Below are positions 34,496 through 43,822 of a DNA stretch of 64,000 nucleotides, in pieces. The notes below the pieces were generated by a model. The model had not been told where the DNA came from and ran no database searches. It saw only the letters and a program-made list of their open reading frames with translations. The stretch covers positions 682,001 to 746,000 of the forward strand of contig NZ_CP136420.1 in NCBI RefSeq assembly GCF_045278715.1. The letters run 5' to 3'. The position numbers were made by a program, and so were the translations under genes. The stretch's first letter is position 1; each line of letters opens with the position of its first letter. Source of the DNA: Neomoorella carbonis (lineage in GTDB: Bacteria > Bacillota > DSM-521 > Neomoorellales > Neomoorellaceae).

Positions 34496-34738
34496 TACCG
34501 AGCTCAAGGCAATAGGGCTACCGATATAGATGGGATTACCAAGGAGTAATATGGCGACAACCTGGAAGCTAACATACAAAGCCTCCCGGAACGTCTCAAA
34601 GGTAAATCTTACCGGCCCCAGCCAGTCAAGCGCGCCTATATTCCCAAACCGGGCTGAAACAAGAAGCGCCCCCTTGGGATACCACCTACGAAGATAAAAT
34701 AGTCCAACTGGTTGCCAGTAAGACCTTAAAGCTCGTAT
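34496..34738 (+). pseudogene. Decayed group II intron-type reverse transcriptase, N-terminal piece
   Basis: The plus strand encodes DIDGITKE, then after an in-frame stop YGDNLEANIQSLPERLKGKS, YRPQPVKRAYIPKPG, another stop, KKRPLGIP, and in a shifted frame YEDKIVQLVASK. This is the RT0-RT1 segment of intron-encoded reverse transcriptase/maturases in correct order. At least two stops and a frameshift show it is dead. No catalytic YADD remains. Confidence 0.65.
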
Positions 34739-35329
34739 AAACGTGTTCTCATTATTTCCGGTAAGTGTTAACGTTGGCGTTCAATATGACACCCTTTTGC
34801 CACTTTTATTGGGAGACATAAGAGGGCATCGAGGAAGTTGCTCTTCCCAATAATCCTATAACTTGGGAATGGGCATTAGCCTCTTGATGTATTCTTGCTT
34901 GAAAACGAACTCTAGCGCGATATTTTTAAAATAGACCACTGTCGATGATCTGGTTGGGGGGGTTAACATGTTAACGTATGTTAACATAAGTAATGGCGTC
35001 AAGTGATTGTTAACAAAGAAATAGCAGGATAATATTCCTGTATGGCGAATTATTCCTTTAAAGCAAATTTTAACACGGGCTATTGGTTACTTGGTCACTA
35101 AGTCAGGAAATGGTATGCCGATATTAGAAAAGCAGCTTTAAATAGGGCTCATTAAGAGATTTCGATTGCTAAAGCTACGTACATTCTACACGAAACGCCT
35201 TGTCCGAAAGTCAATCATTAAGAAAAAGGAATGTTGAGGTTTAGTTATAGGGCTTACTATAAAAACAGTACAAACATAGTAGAAAGGTATACTCTTTCTT
35301 TATTAACACTAAATTGGGGAGAAATTAAC
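34739..35329. other. Gene-poor, AT-rich stretch with TTAAC repeats
   Basis: No credible coding frame. At 34962-34990 the word TTAAC occurs three times in 23 bp (TTAACATGTTAA is a 12-bp palindrome), and once more at 35010-35014. This could be an operator cluster for the restriction gene downstream or an iteron-like relic. Confidence 0.4.
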
Positions 35330-36346
35330 GTGGACGAAAAAGAGCTCAATGTTTGGGGTATCCATGCTGGAAAAACAGGTGATGCTGATACCATCTTTCT
35401 AAAAAAGAATTATATTGGTCTTGGTTGGGATGAGTTAGGCGACCTCAGTACACTTAAGGCTGACAGAGAGGCTTTTAAAGCCAAAGTCGCAGAGTTTTAT
35501 CCCGACAAAAAGCCCGGTGCAATACCCAATATCGCCGGACAACTTTACCGGTTCGTACACGAAATGAAGGACGGTGACATTGTTGTTTATCCCTCAAAAA
35601 TAAACCGAGAAGTGCATATCGGGAAGGTAGCTGGTCCTTACAAGTACAGCCCTGATATCGGGAAGGGCTATCCTCACCTTCGCCCGGTAAAGTGGTTACG
35701 ATCTCTTCCACGCACTAAATTTACCCAAGGAGCTCTTTACGAAATCGGTTCAGCAATGAGTTTTTTTCAGGTAAAGAATTACTCTGAAGAGTTTAAGGCC
35801 GCACTTGAAGGTAAGACTACACCGACACCCCCTTCCAAGGATGATACTCTTTCAATTGTTACAAAAGATATTGAAGAAACTACCCGCGATTTTATCATCA
35901 AACAGCTTTCCCAGGAATTAAAAGGACACCCTTTGGCTGAATTCGTAGCTCACCTTCTAGAAACGATGGGATATCGGACACGTATTTCACCGGAGGGGCC
36001 GGACGGCGGCATTGATATTATAGCTCATAAAGATGAGTTGGGTTTCGAGCCACCGATCATAAAAGTGCAAGTAAAGAGTAGTGAGGGGAGCATCGGCGAC
36101 CCGGTGGTTTCCTCGCTTTATGGCAAAGTAGCGTCAGGTGAATACGGGCTTCTAGTGACGTTGGGAACCTTTACTGCCCAGGCTCGTAACTTTGCGAGAA
36201 GTAAGAGCAACTTACGGCTTATTGATGGAGACGAGCTGGTAAACCTAATCTTGCAGCACTACGAGCAGTTTGATTCACGCTATAAGGGACTTTTACCGCT
36301 TAAAAGGGTGTATGTACCCCAGGTGTTAGAAGAAATAGAGGAATAA
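35330..36346 (+). CDS. Mrr-like type IV restriction endonuclease with N-terminal reader domain
   Basis: 338 residues from GTG at 35330 (GGGGAG 8 bp upstream). The N-terminal 160 residues (VWGIHAGKTGDADTIFLKKN, GDIVVYPSKINREVHIGKV) look like a PUA/EVE-type modified-base reader. The C-terminal Mrr_cat nuclease (about 195-330) has MGYRTRISPEGPDGGIDII with the catalytic Asp and VQVKSS with the Gln-x-Lys. Such enzymes cut DNA carrying foreign methylation. Codon use and GC are lower than in neighbouring housekeeping genes, which indicates transfer. Confidence 0.85.
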   Translation: MDEKELNVWGIHAGKTGDADTIFLKKNYIGLGWDELGDLSTLKADREAFKAKVAEFYPDKKPGAIPNIAGQLYRFVHEMKDGDIVVYPSKINREVHIGKVAGPYKYSPDIGKGYPHLRPVKWLRSLPRTKFTQGALYEIGSAMSFFQVKNYSEEFKAALEGKTTPTPPSKDDTLSIVTKDIEETTRDFIIKQLSQELKGHPLAEFVAHLLETMGYRTRISPEGPDGGIDIIAHKDELGFEPPIIKVQVKSSEGSIGDPVVSSLYGKVASGEYGLLVTLGTFTAQARNFARSKSNLRLIDGDELVNLILQHYEQFDSRYKGLLPLKRVYVPQVLEEIEE

Positions 36347-36666
36347 ATATTAACGGCGAATAAGGCAGCCATTTCAAAAGCTCCCGGTATATTAAACATT
36401 TTCAAAACAGCATTGTCGCCATCAGCATGGACAGATGGGAGTGGGACGAGGTCAAGGACACAATGATATTTTTATCGAATGATTATGGCTAAATCTGAAG
36501 TAAGAAGAAGTTAACATCCATAAATACCAGACGCACAAGGAAGCCTTTCAGAGCAACTTTACTGAGCATGTGTTTCGGTAGTTGCTTGGATGGGTTTTGG
36601 AGAAGTACTACATCCGTCAAAGCCATATATATCAATAATTGTTGAAAAAGGGGGAGCGTGCTAAAG
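36347..36666. other. Gap between the Mrr-like and AIPR genes
   Basis: About 320 bp with no convincing gene; only short frames such as one reading MDRWEWDEVKDTMIFLSNDYG-stop. Looks like eroded sequence. Confidence 0.4.
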
Positions 36667-38430
36667 ATGAATCAAACAGTACCCTATGAAGTCGCCTATC
36701 AAGCAAGAGATGACTTGCAGCAATATGGAAAGAATGCTAGGCTGCTATTTGCCTTGCAACTGAGATTTAGGATTGAAGACATTCATTCCATCGCTGCAGA
36801 ATGCTTGACCGATGGACCAGATGATAAAGGTTGCGATCTTATTTATGTAGATAGAGATTCTGGGTATGCTGTTATTGCACAGGGTTACGAGGCTGAAAGG
36901 CCCGGTAAACGCTCTGCTCCCTCCAATAAGGTTAACGGGTTGTTCAGAGCTACCTCCTGGGTCTTAGATCCATCAGTATCAGGGTTACCAGATCGCCTTA
37001 AGCCTGCCGCCCAAGAGCTTCGCTCTGCGATAGAATCGAAAAGCATTCGTTCAATATATTTTTGGTACGTACATAACCTAATAGAATCTGAAAACGTGGA
37101 ACAAGAGTTATTACGATTAGAAGGAATAGCAAAGGACATCTTACGAGGAAACTACAAAGACTACGACGTTGAAGAAATTGAAGTTAAAGCCACGGAAGTT
37201 GGCCAACAAACACTTGAAGAGTGGTATCAGGCTTCATTAACACCCATCTTGGTAACAGAAACATTCAGAATCAAAGTTTCCGGAGGCTATGAGATACGTA
37301 GTGAAGACTGGTGCGCGTTTGCTACTGCAGTACCCGCGCACTGGCTATATGAAGCTTATAAAGCTCATGGGGCTAAATTATTCTCGGCTAACATACGCGA
37401 CTACCTAGGAAGCAGGCGTAGCGATAGGAACATTAACAACGGAATTAAAGAGACCGCAAAATATGATCCAGGCCACTTTTGGGTTTTCAACAATGGCCTC
37501 ACAGGACTTGTTAATGACTTTCATATAGAAGAAGGATATCCAAAAACACTTGTCATCAAAGGCCTTTCTATAGTTAACGGGGCACAGACAACAGGGGCTA
37601 TTGGATCGTTATCCAATCCTCCAAACAATGAGGCGATGGTTCCTGCTCGCTTTGTCAAGTGCAATAACCAGGAAACGATCCAATCAATTATCCAATATAA
37701 CAACAGCCAAAACAGGGTTGAGGCGGCAGACTTCCGTAGTAACGATGCTGTACAGAAAAGACTACGCGAAGAGTTTCAAAAAATACCCAATGCCACTTAC
37801 CTCGGGGGGAGAAGGGGTGGAGTTCAGGATACTATCTCCCGCCAGCCAAACCTAATTCCATCAAATACTGCCGCACAAGCCTTAGCGGCATTTCACCAAG
37901 ACCCAGTTACAGCATATAACGAAAAATCCAATATCTGGTCATCAGACAAACTATACTCTACATACTTTAATGAAGGAACACATGCCGAACACATAGTATT
38001 TGCATACTCACTACTCCGTTGTATAGAAAATAAGAAATCTGACCTTAAAGCTGCAGAACGATCGGGGCAACCCATGACCGATGAGCAGAAGAAGCAGCTT
38101 AGTTTCCTTCGACATAGAGGAGCTACATTGTTATTTGTGTCGGCAGTGGCTAAGTGTTTAGAAACCTTCTGTGGTAAAAAAGTTCCTAATCCGTTCCGCT
38201 TATCTTTTGGTCGGGTATCACCTAGAGAGGCAGCCGAACGATGGGTTCCCATCGTTGAAGCTACTATTCCGTTTTGTGGGTGTCTGACACCGGCTGTGGA
38301 AAACGGGCTTAAGAGTAAGGAGAAGGTTGCCGAAGTGACGGACCTGTTTAAGGCATTTGTTGAACAGAGCAAGGTTGTGATGCAACCTGTATATAGCGAA
38401 TTTGCTGGATACGTCATTTTAGGACAATAA
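36667..38430 (+). CDS. AIPR-family (abortive infection phage resistance) protein
   Basis: 587 residues; ATG at 36667 with GGGGGAG 10 bp upstream. The diagnostic AIPR core is LFSANIRDYLGSRRSDRNIN followed by HFWVFNNGLTGL and KGLSIVNGAQTTGAI, and later FVKCNNQETIQSIIQYNNSQN. The N-terminal part (CLTDGPDDKGCDLIYVD) has the look of a PD-(D/E)XK-like domain common in this family. The family is linked to abortive infection against phage; the mechanism is not established. Next to an Mrr enzyme and integrase debris it forms a small defence island. Confidence 0.85.
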   Translation: MNQTVPYEVAYQARDDLQQYGKNARLLFALQLRFRIEDIHSIAAECLTDGPDDKGCDLIYVDRDSGYAVIAQGYEAERPGKRSAPSNKVNGLFRATSWVLDPSVSGLPDRLKPAAQELRSAIESKSIRSIYFWYVHNLIESENVEQELLRLEGIAKDILRGNYKDYDVEEIEVKATEVGQQTLEEWYQASLTPILVTETFRIKVSGGYEIRSEDWCAFATAVPAHWLYEAYKAHGAKLFSANIRDYLGSRRSDRNINNGIKETAKYDPGHFWVFNNGLTGLVNDFHIEEGYPKTLVIKGLSIVNGAQTTGAIGSLSNPPNNEAMVPARFVKCNNQETIQSIIQYNNSQNRVEAADFRSNDAVQKRLREEFQKIPNATYLGGRRGGVQDTISRQPNLIPSNTAAQALAAFHQDPVTAYNEKSNIWSSDKLYSTYFNEGTHAEHIVFAYSLLRCIENKKSDLKAAERSGQPMTDEQKKQLSFLRHRGATLLFVSAVAKCLETFCGKKVPNPFRLSFGRVSPREAAERWVPIVEATIPFCGCLTPAVENGLKSKEKVAEVTDLFKAFVEQSKVVMQPVYSEFAGYVILGQ

Positions 38431-38593
38431 TTCAGTACAATGGCTACTTCGAATGTGATTGGTTAGTTATAATGGATCCTGGATTTTTAGACACGAAAAA
38501 CGGGAGTTTAAGCGTCAGAATGGGTAGTAGGAACAATATCAAGCGTGGGCTTTTGGCTAAAAAAGCTAGAAACGAAAAGGCAGGGAGAGAAGG

Positions 38594-39106
38594 GGTCCAG
38601 CCCATCTGGGGGTTGAAACCGGTGACCCTGAATTGCTTGCTAAGATCAATAAAGGAGTAAACGATAAGGAAATGGTGGCTGCTGCCCAGGCTGTCGTCCA
38701 GTCGGGCATTAAATTGTCTGTTACGGTTATTTTGGGTTTGGCGGGCCGTGATCGTGAACGTTCAAAGCGCCATGCTGAAGAGACGGCCAAGTTAATTAAT
38801 TTTATAAACCCTCATTATTTGGCAGCGCTGGTTCTGATGCTGGAACCTAAAACAATTCTTTACCGCAAGATGCAGTCAGGCAAATTTACTCTCCCGACGG
38901 CTTATGAAATCCTGGAAAAATTAAGGATTATGGTTGCTAACCTGGAGGTAGAAAATTGTATTTTTAGAAGCATTCTTGCCTCGAATTATTTGGCTTTAAG
39001 AGGTACCTTGAGTCAAGATAAAGAAGAGTTATTGAAGTTGATTGATTCTATTTTAAAGAATAGAGATTTGAGGCTTTTGCGACCTGATTATTTGCGCGGA
39101 TTCTAA
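38594..39106 (+). pseudogene. Radical SAM protein, C-terminal fragment
   Basis: The frame reads GVETGDPELLAKINKGV, VVQSGIKLSVTVILGLAG and HYLAALVLMLEP, matching the second half of a B12-independent radical SAM enzyme (Elp3/HemN-like domain). The N-terminal half with the Cys-x3-Cys-x2-Cys cluster is absent, and no start codon with a ribosome site is seen. Confidence 0.65.
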
Positions 39107-39112
39107 GTAAAT

Positions 39113-39370
39113 ATGTCTAAGGATATCTACATTTTAGAGGCCCTGCGGGCAGCAGGAGAGCCAGATGTACCCGATCCTTATGCAGACGAACGGATAATGC
39201 TCTACGCCGCTAATTGGTTTTGTGAAGAATGCTATCTGGAAATCCAACCGATCATACCCCGGCAGCCGGATTTACAGGTTATCACCTTTTCTTATGGGCC
39301 ATATTTTGGACAAGGAAGAGGTGATAACCTTTTTTACAAAAGTCCTTTAGATGGTAAAAGGAAAAATTGA
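39113..39370 (+). CDS. Unknown 85-residue protein
   Basis: Open frame starting 7 bp after the radical SAM fragment, with no clear ribosome site. It contains WFCEECYLEIQPIIP, so a Cys pair, but no family is recognised. It may be a downstream partner or debris of the same lost operon. Confidence 0.3.
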   Translation: MSKDIYILEALRAAGEPDVPDPYADERIMLYAANWFCEECYLEIQPIIPRQPDLQVITFSYGPYFGQGRGDNLFYKSPLDGKRKN

Positions 39371-39420
39371 CCGGGGGCAGCCGGATTTAACAAAAAACTA
39401 ATTGACCGGCCGCAATTTAT

Positions 39421-39448
39421 ATTAGAATTCTAATCATAATAATTCTAA
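39421..39448 (+). promoter_or_regulatory. Palindromic operator upstream of the MarR gene
   Basis: A perfect 14-bp palindrome ATTAGAATTCTAAT (39421-39434) plus a half-site AATTCTAA (39441-39448), 66-93 bp before the MarR start. This is the usual size and AT-rich character of MarR autoregulatory sites. Confidence 0.6.
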
Positions 39449-39513
39449 CCACCAGAAAGAAGAGCTGATTGTTTAAGGCAGGGGTGGTCAAAAACTGTGG
39501 GGAGGAAAGGACT

Positions 39514-39989
39514 GTGGAATCAGACCCGTGCAGGTTAGCGGGTGTAGACAAAGAACTGGCCGGAGAGTTGCACAGGCTCCTCATAAAGTTTATCGGCCTC
39601 CATCACCAGAAATTCCTTCGCGCCTTTCGGGAGGGGGGAAAGTGCAGCCTCAAGTTAAAGAAGAATCAGCAAAAGTTAATCGCTTTCCTTATTGCGATGG
39701 GCAAGCTACACCGAGTGAGCTTAGCAAAAAGCTTGACCTGGAGAAGGGTGGGGTTACCACCCTGGTGGATTCTCTCGAGGAAATAGGATTTGTGGCCCGG
39801 ATGGAGGCCCCCGGTGACCGGAGAAAAAACATAGTTGTCCTCACGGGCAAGGGTAAAGCCCACATGGAAAGAGTTATGGCCGAACATCAAGAAATACTCC
39901 TCGATATCCTGAAGAAACTCGATAGAACAGAGGTAGAAGAATTAATAGCGAACTTGCGAAGGGCTATAGAAATAATCGAACGCCTGTGA
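39514..39989 (+). pseudogene. MarR-family regulator with one frameshift
   Basis: GTG start with GGAGG 8 bp upstream. The first frame runs through LLIKFIGLHHQKFLRAFREG and KNQQKLIAFLIAMGK; then near 39700 the reading must shift by one base to continue with TPSELSKKLDLEKGGVTTLV, DSLEEIGFVARMEAPGDRRK and the C-terminal helix. Joined, it is a full MarR winged-helix protein of about 158 residues. It precedes a drug-efflux pump that is also frameshifted. Confidence 0.8.
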
Positions 39990-40004
39990 AAGGAAGAAGA
40001 AGTC

Positions 40005-41372
40005 ATGGGGGAAGGAAGTTCCTGGGCACTCGCGTATGCTCCTGTGGGGCGCCTATTGTGGCGCTTTTCATGGCCAGCTATCGTAGGTATGATGTGCAAC
40101 GCTTTATATAACGTTATCGACCGGATATTCGTGGGACTGGGAGTTGGTACCCTGGCCATTGCGGCCGTAACCGTAGCTTTTCCCCTGATGACTGTATTGC
40201 TTGCCCTGTCCCTTTTGATAGGCGTAGGAGCTACGGCCTTGATTTCCATCCGGCTGGGGGAAAATAAAAGGAAAGAGGCCGAAGTGGTGGCCGCCAATGC
40301 TGCCGGATTGCTGGTATTGTTGCCCCTAAGTTTTTCCATTGTCTATCTGTCCTTCCCGGAACCCCTTTTAAGGCTGTTCGGGGCCAGCGCCGAAGTGATG
40401 CCTTATGCCCTTGATTTCATGCATATTATTATTCTGGGCTCGGTCTTTGGCAGTCTTGGCATGGGAATGAATAATTTTATCCGGGCGGAAGGCAACCCCA
40501 TCATGGCCATGTCAACACAGGTGCTGGGTACGATAATCAACGCGGTTTTAAATTATATCTTCATTTTTCATCTGGGAATGGGGATTAAGGGTTCGGCGCT
40601 GGCCACGGGAATGGGCCAGTTATTTCGCTACGGTCTGGGTTTTAAGCTATTATTTTACCGGCCGCAGCCTGGTCAAATTAAAATTGCGCAACTTTTGGCC
40701 ACGGCTGCCCATCATCTTAAGGATTGTTTCTATAGGGTTTGCCCCCTTTGCCCTGCAACTGGCCAGCTGCCTGCAACAGGTAATCCTGAACAAATCCGTT
40801 CTGGCCTATAGCAGAGATTTGGGGCTGTCGGCAGTAGGGATACTTATGAGCATTATTACCTTGTTAATTATGCCTATCCTGGGTATCAGCCAGGGGGTGC
40901 AACCGATTATCGGTTTTAATTACGGTGCCCGCCGCTTTGATCGGGTTAAGGAAACCTTAAAAAAAGCGGTAATCGCCGCCAGCTGCGTTTCTGTAAGCGG
41001 GTTTTTAGTTATGCGTATCTGGCCGGAAAAGAGATTGCCGGATTGTTCAGCAAGGGAGACACGGCCCTTACCACAATGACGGCTGAAGCGATGGGCGTAT
41101 TTTTCGGCATGATCTTTGTGGTCGGTTTTCAGATTGTGTGTTCCCAGTATTTCCAGGCCGTGGGCAAGGCGGCCCAGGCGACTGTCCTCAGCCTGTCCCG
41201 CCAGGTGTTCCTGTTCATCCCCATGCTGCTAATTCTTCCCCGCTTCTGGGGCATCAACGGCGTATGGAAGACGGCTCCCATTGCCGACGCCCTTTCAGTC
41301 CTGATAACCGCCTTCTTCATATTTAATGAAATGAAGCTGCTGCCTAAAGAAACATTGGCTGCCGGCAAGTAA
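40005..41372 (+). pseudogene. MATE-family efflux pump with two frameshifts
   Basis: Three overlapping frames (40005-40811, 40684-41079, 41043-41372) together encode a complete MATE transporter of about 450 residues. They contain RFSWPAIVGMMCNALYNVID, SLGMGMNNFIRAEGNP, FAPFALQLASCLQQ, GISQGVQPIIGFNYGARRF and FQAVGKAAQATVLSLSRQ. Frame changes fall near 40690-40730 and near 41000-41030, not at long homopolymers. As written it cannot make a full pump. It lies 15 bp behind the MarR gene, its likely repressor. Confidence 0.85.
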
Positions 41373-41619
41373 AAAGGGAGTATATCAGATAAAATTAATG
41401 TCAAAAAAGAATAAGAATAAGTTAAGATATTGCCGTGATGGTTTAGGTTTGACGGATGGAGTTTTGGTAACCATCCGCAGCATTCTTCTGAGCGATTTCT
41501 TTGTGCAGATCCCGCGGGCAATCCCGTCAGGCCCCCCCCTCTCATCTATTCTGGCTGCAACATAAAATATAACAACATGGCAATTTGTATCTCGATGGTT
41601 GGACAAGGGGGGCATAAAA

Positions 41620-42546
41620 ATGTTGTCAATTGAAGATTTTGTTAGGCAGTCACTGGATTTAAACTTGTTCTTTTTAAGGATTATGAAGGAGCACTCCTTC
41701 TTTTTGGAAGGAGCCTTCACCCCGGTTAATTCAGACCTGGCGCGTCAGGCAGATACTCTTATGAAACAGTTTGAGGCCTTATTAAAAGAAGCTGTATCCC
41801 TTGCTGATGGATTTATTAATCCCGACGTAGCGTCTTCAGGAGAAATAGTTACCGATTTTACACTTAATGCTGAAAGGGCAACTCAGTTATATACCGGCAT
41901 TCCAATTGACACCAGCATTACCACGGCGGAGCTTTCCCTGGTTAAAGGTGTACAACAATTAAATATAGGAATGCTGGTAGAAAGAGTTGCTGATTTAAAT
42001 CAGAAGGTAATTGCCCTTACACAAGCTTTAATTAATTTTAAGACCAAAGTGCTGGACAGTGTTTTGGCTTGCAATATGTTTACATTCAACTATCCGCTTT
42101 TAATTGACCACATTCGCAGGGAAGCTATATTGTTCGTAAGTTTACTCACGAGATTACAAAACCGACTTATAGCGGATATAATCAGGTTTGCAGTTGAGCA
42201 GGAAGCTTTCTGGAACAAAATTATGGCCGAACATGCAAAATTTATCAGGGGACTTTTAGATCCCACCGAAGAGACCCTGATACAAATAGCCGCTAATTTT
42301 GGTAAAGAGTTTGACGTGCTTACTGATAAGGCGCTGGCATTGCACAATCAGATTACCCTTTTACCCCAGGTTACCCAAGAAAGCCTGAAGGAAACTGAAG
42401 AGATAAGGGATTTCAAGAGGCAAGGCATGGAGGGCATTCTTGCATGTAAAATCAGATCTATTATCTTGCCTTTATTGGCTGACCATGTTCTCAGGGAAGC
42501 AAATCATTACCTGCGTTTATTAAAAATTTTTAGTATGAATTGTTAA
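41620..42546 (+). CDS. DUF2935 helical-bundle protein
   Basis: 308 residues from the ATG 7-8 bp after GGGGGG. It has two homologous halves, each with an (F/W)-x-x-x-I-M-x-E-H motif: FFLRIMKEHSFFLEGAF and FWNKIMAEHAKFIRGLLDPTE. The paired Glu and His residues suggest a metal site in a four-helix bundle. DUF2935 is common in spore-forming Firmicutes with no known function. The 193 bp after it (42547-42739) contain no gene I can support. Confidence 0.88.
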   Translation: MLSIEDFVRQSLDLNLFFLRIMKEHSFFLEGAFTPVNSDLARQADTLMKQFEALLKEAVSLADGFINPDVASSGEIVTDFTLNAERATQLYTGIPIDTSITTAELSLVKGVQQLNIGMLVERVADLNQKVIALTQALINFKTKVLDSVLACNMFTFNYPLLIDHIRREAILFVSLLTRLQNRLIADIIRFAVEQEAFWNKIMAEHAKFIRGLLDPTEETLIQIAANFGKEFDVLTDKALALHNQITLLPQVTQESLKETEEIRDFKRQGMEGILACKIRSIILPLLADHVLREANHYLRLLKIFSMNC

Positions 42547-42739
42547 AAGAAAAGACAGGACACTCGGGGAAATTCTTGCTCGGTTGGGGTTTAAAGACAC
42601 ACTCCTGCACCGTACCCTGGTGCAGAACCTGTTTCAAGATAAACGGTTGCTTAAGACAAGAAACCCCGGCGACTTTTGCCGAGGCTTCCTGGTCTTACAA
42701 TATCGAGGACGTTGTTACCCTGATTTTAAATTGCATCTT

Positions 42740-43822
42740 TCACTGGTTGACCGGTTCTGCGTCGTAGTAGCGCAAAATATGATACTCATTATCACGCTGG
42801 GCGGGCCGGAAACCGGCCGCCCGGATGCAGTGAAGAATCTCCTCCCGATCGGCACGGAAGGAAGCACCGGCCGCCCGGACTACGTTTTCCTCCAGCATGG
42901 TGGAACCGAAATCGTTGGCGCCAAAGAAAAGGGCCGCCTGAGCCACCTTGGTTCCCTGGGTTACCCAGGAGACCTGGATATTGGGGATGTTGTCCAGGTA
43001 AAGCCGGGAAAGGGCCAGGAGTTTCAGGTATTCGGTGGCGCTAGCTTCCACGCCGCCCAGTTCGGTATTGCCGGGCTGGAAACTCCAGGGGATGAAGGCT
43101 GTAAAACCTCCCGTTTCATCCTGGAGCTGCCGGACAGCCTCCAGGTGGGCGATCCGCTCAGCCATAGTTTCCCCCAACCCGAAAACCATGGTGGCGGTTG
43201 ATTTCATCCCCAGGGCATGGGCGGCGCGCATCACTTCCAGCCAGCGGGCCGCACCGGTCTTTTTGGGGCTAACCTGGCTGCGAACCCTGTCGACGAGGAT
43301 CTCCGCCCCTCCTCCGGGGAGGGAATCAAGGCCCGCTTTCTTCAGCCGCCGCAAAACCTCTATCACCGGCAGCCCTTCCTTCCGGGCCAGGTCATCGATT
43401 TCTACCGGAGATAGGGAATGAAGGGTGACCGGATAGCGGGATTTAATCCAGGAAAAGAGGTCCTCAAACCAGGCCAGGTCTAGATCGGGATGCAGGCCCC
43501 CCTGCATCAGGATCTGGGTTCCCCCTGTAGCCAGGGTCGCCTCGATTTTACGGCCGATTTCCTCCCGGCTGAGGAGGTAGCCTTCCGGATCCCCGGGCAG
43601 GCGATAAAAGGCACAGAAACGGCAGGCATTGACGCAGATGTTGGTATAGTTGATATTCCGGTCCACGACAAAGGTGACCGTCCCTTCGGGGTGCAGCTTC
43701 TGACGGACCAGGTTGGCCAGGTAACCCAGTTCCAGCAGGCCGGCCTCCTGATAAAGACGCTCCGCTTCGTGAAAACTCAAACGCTCACCGTCAAGCACTT
43801 TGCAGGCGATAGTTTCTTTCAT
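42740..43822 (-). CDS. mqnC: Cyclic dehypoxanthinylfutalosine synthase
   Basis: 360 residues, radical SAM: C63-x3-C67-x2-C70 in CVNACRFC, followed by LPGGGAEILVDRVR and FIPWSFQPGNTELGG. It cyclises dehypoxanthine futalosine in the futalosine menaquinone pathway. ATG at 43822 follows a GGGGGGGAG run, so the gene overlaps the end of mqnA by 32 bp. Last gene of a minus-strand operon. Confidence 0.95.
   Translation of the reverse strand: MKETIACKVLDGERLSFHEAERLYQEAGLLELGYLANLVRQKLHPEGTVTFVVDRNINYTNICVNACRFCAFYRLPGDPEGYLLSREEIGRKIEATLATGGTQILMQGGLHPDLDLAWFEDLFSWIKSRYPVTLHSLSPVEIDDLARKEGLPVIEVLRRLKKAGLDSLPGGGAEILVDRVRSQVSPKKTGAARWLEVMRAAHALGMKSTATMVFGLGETMAERIAHLEAVRQLQDETGGFTAFIPWSFQPGNTELGGVEASATEYLKLLALSRLYLDNIPNIQVSWVTQGTKVAQAALFFGANDFGSTMLEENVVRAAGASFRADREEILHCIRAAGFRPAQRDNEYHILRYYDAEPVNQ

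Noticed and set aside
34241..34549. 102-codon frame inside the island
   Set aside because: Only its last residues (DIDGITKE) match anything, and these belong to the reverse transcriptase remnant; the rest is unlike known proteins and has no convincing ribosome site.
34739..34860. Possible IS21-like insertion-sequence end
   Set aside because: A short stretch around 34745-34790 is vaguely reminiscent of IS21 termini, but no transposase frame or matching inverted end was found.
42540..43201. Two plus-strand frames between the DUF2935 gene and mqnC
   Set aside because: They run into the antisense of mqnC and have no family signal; the 42547-42739 gap is treated as non-coding.
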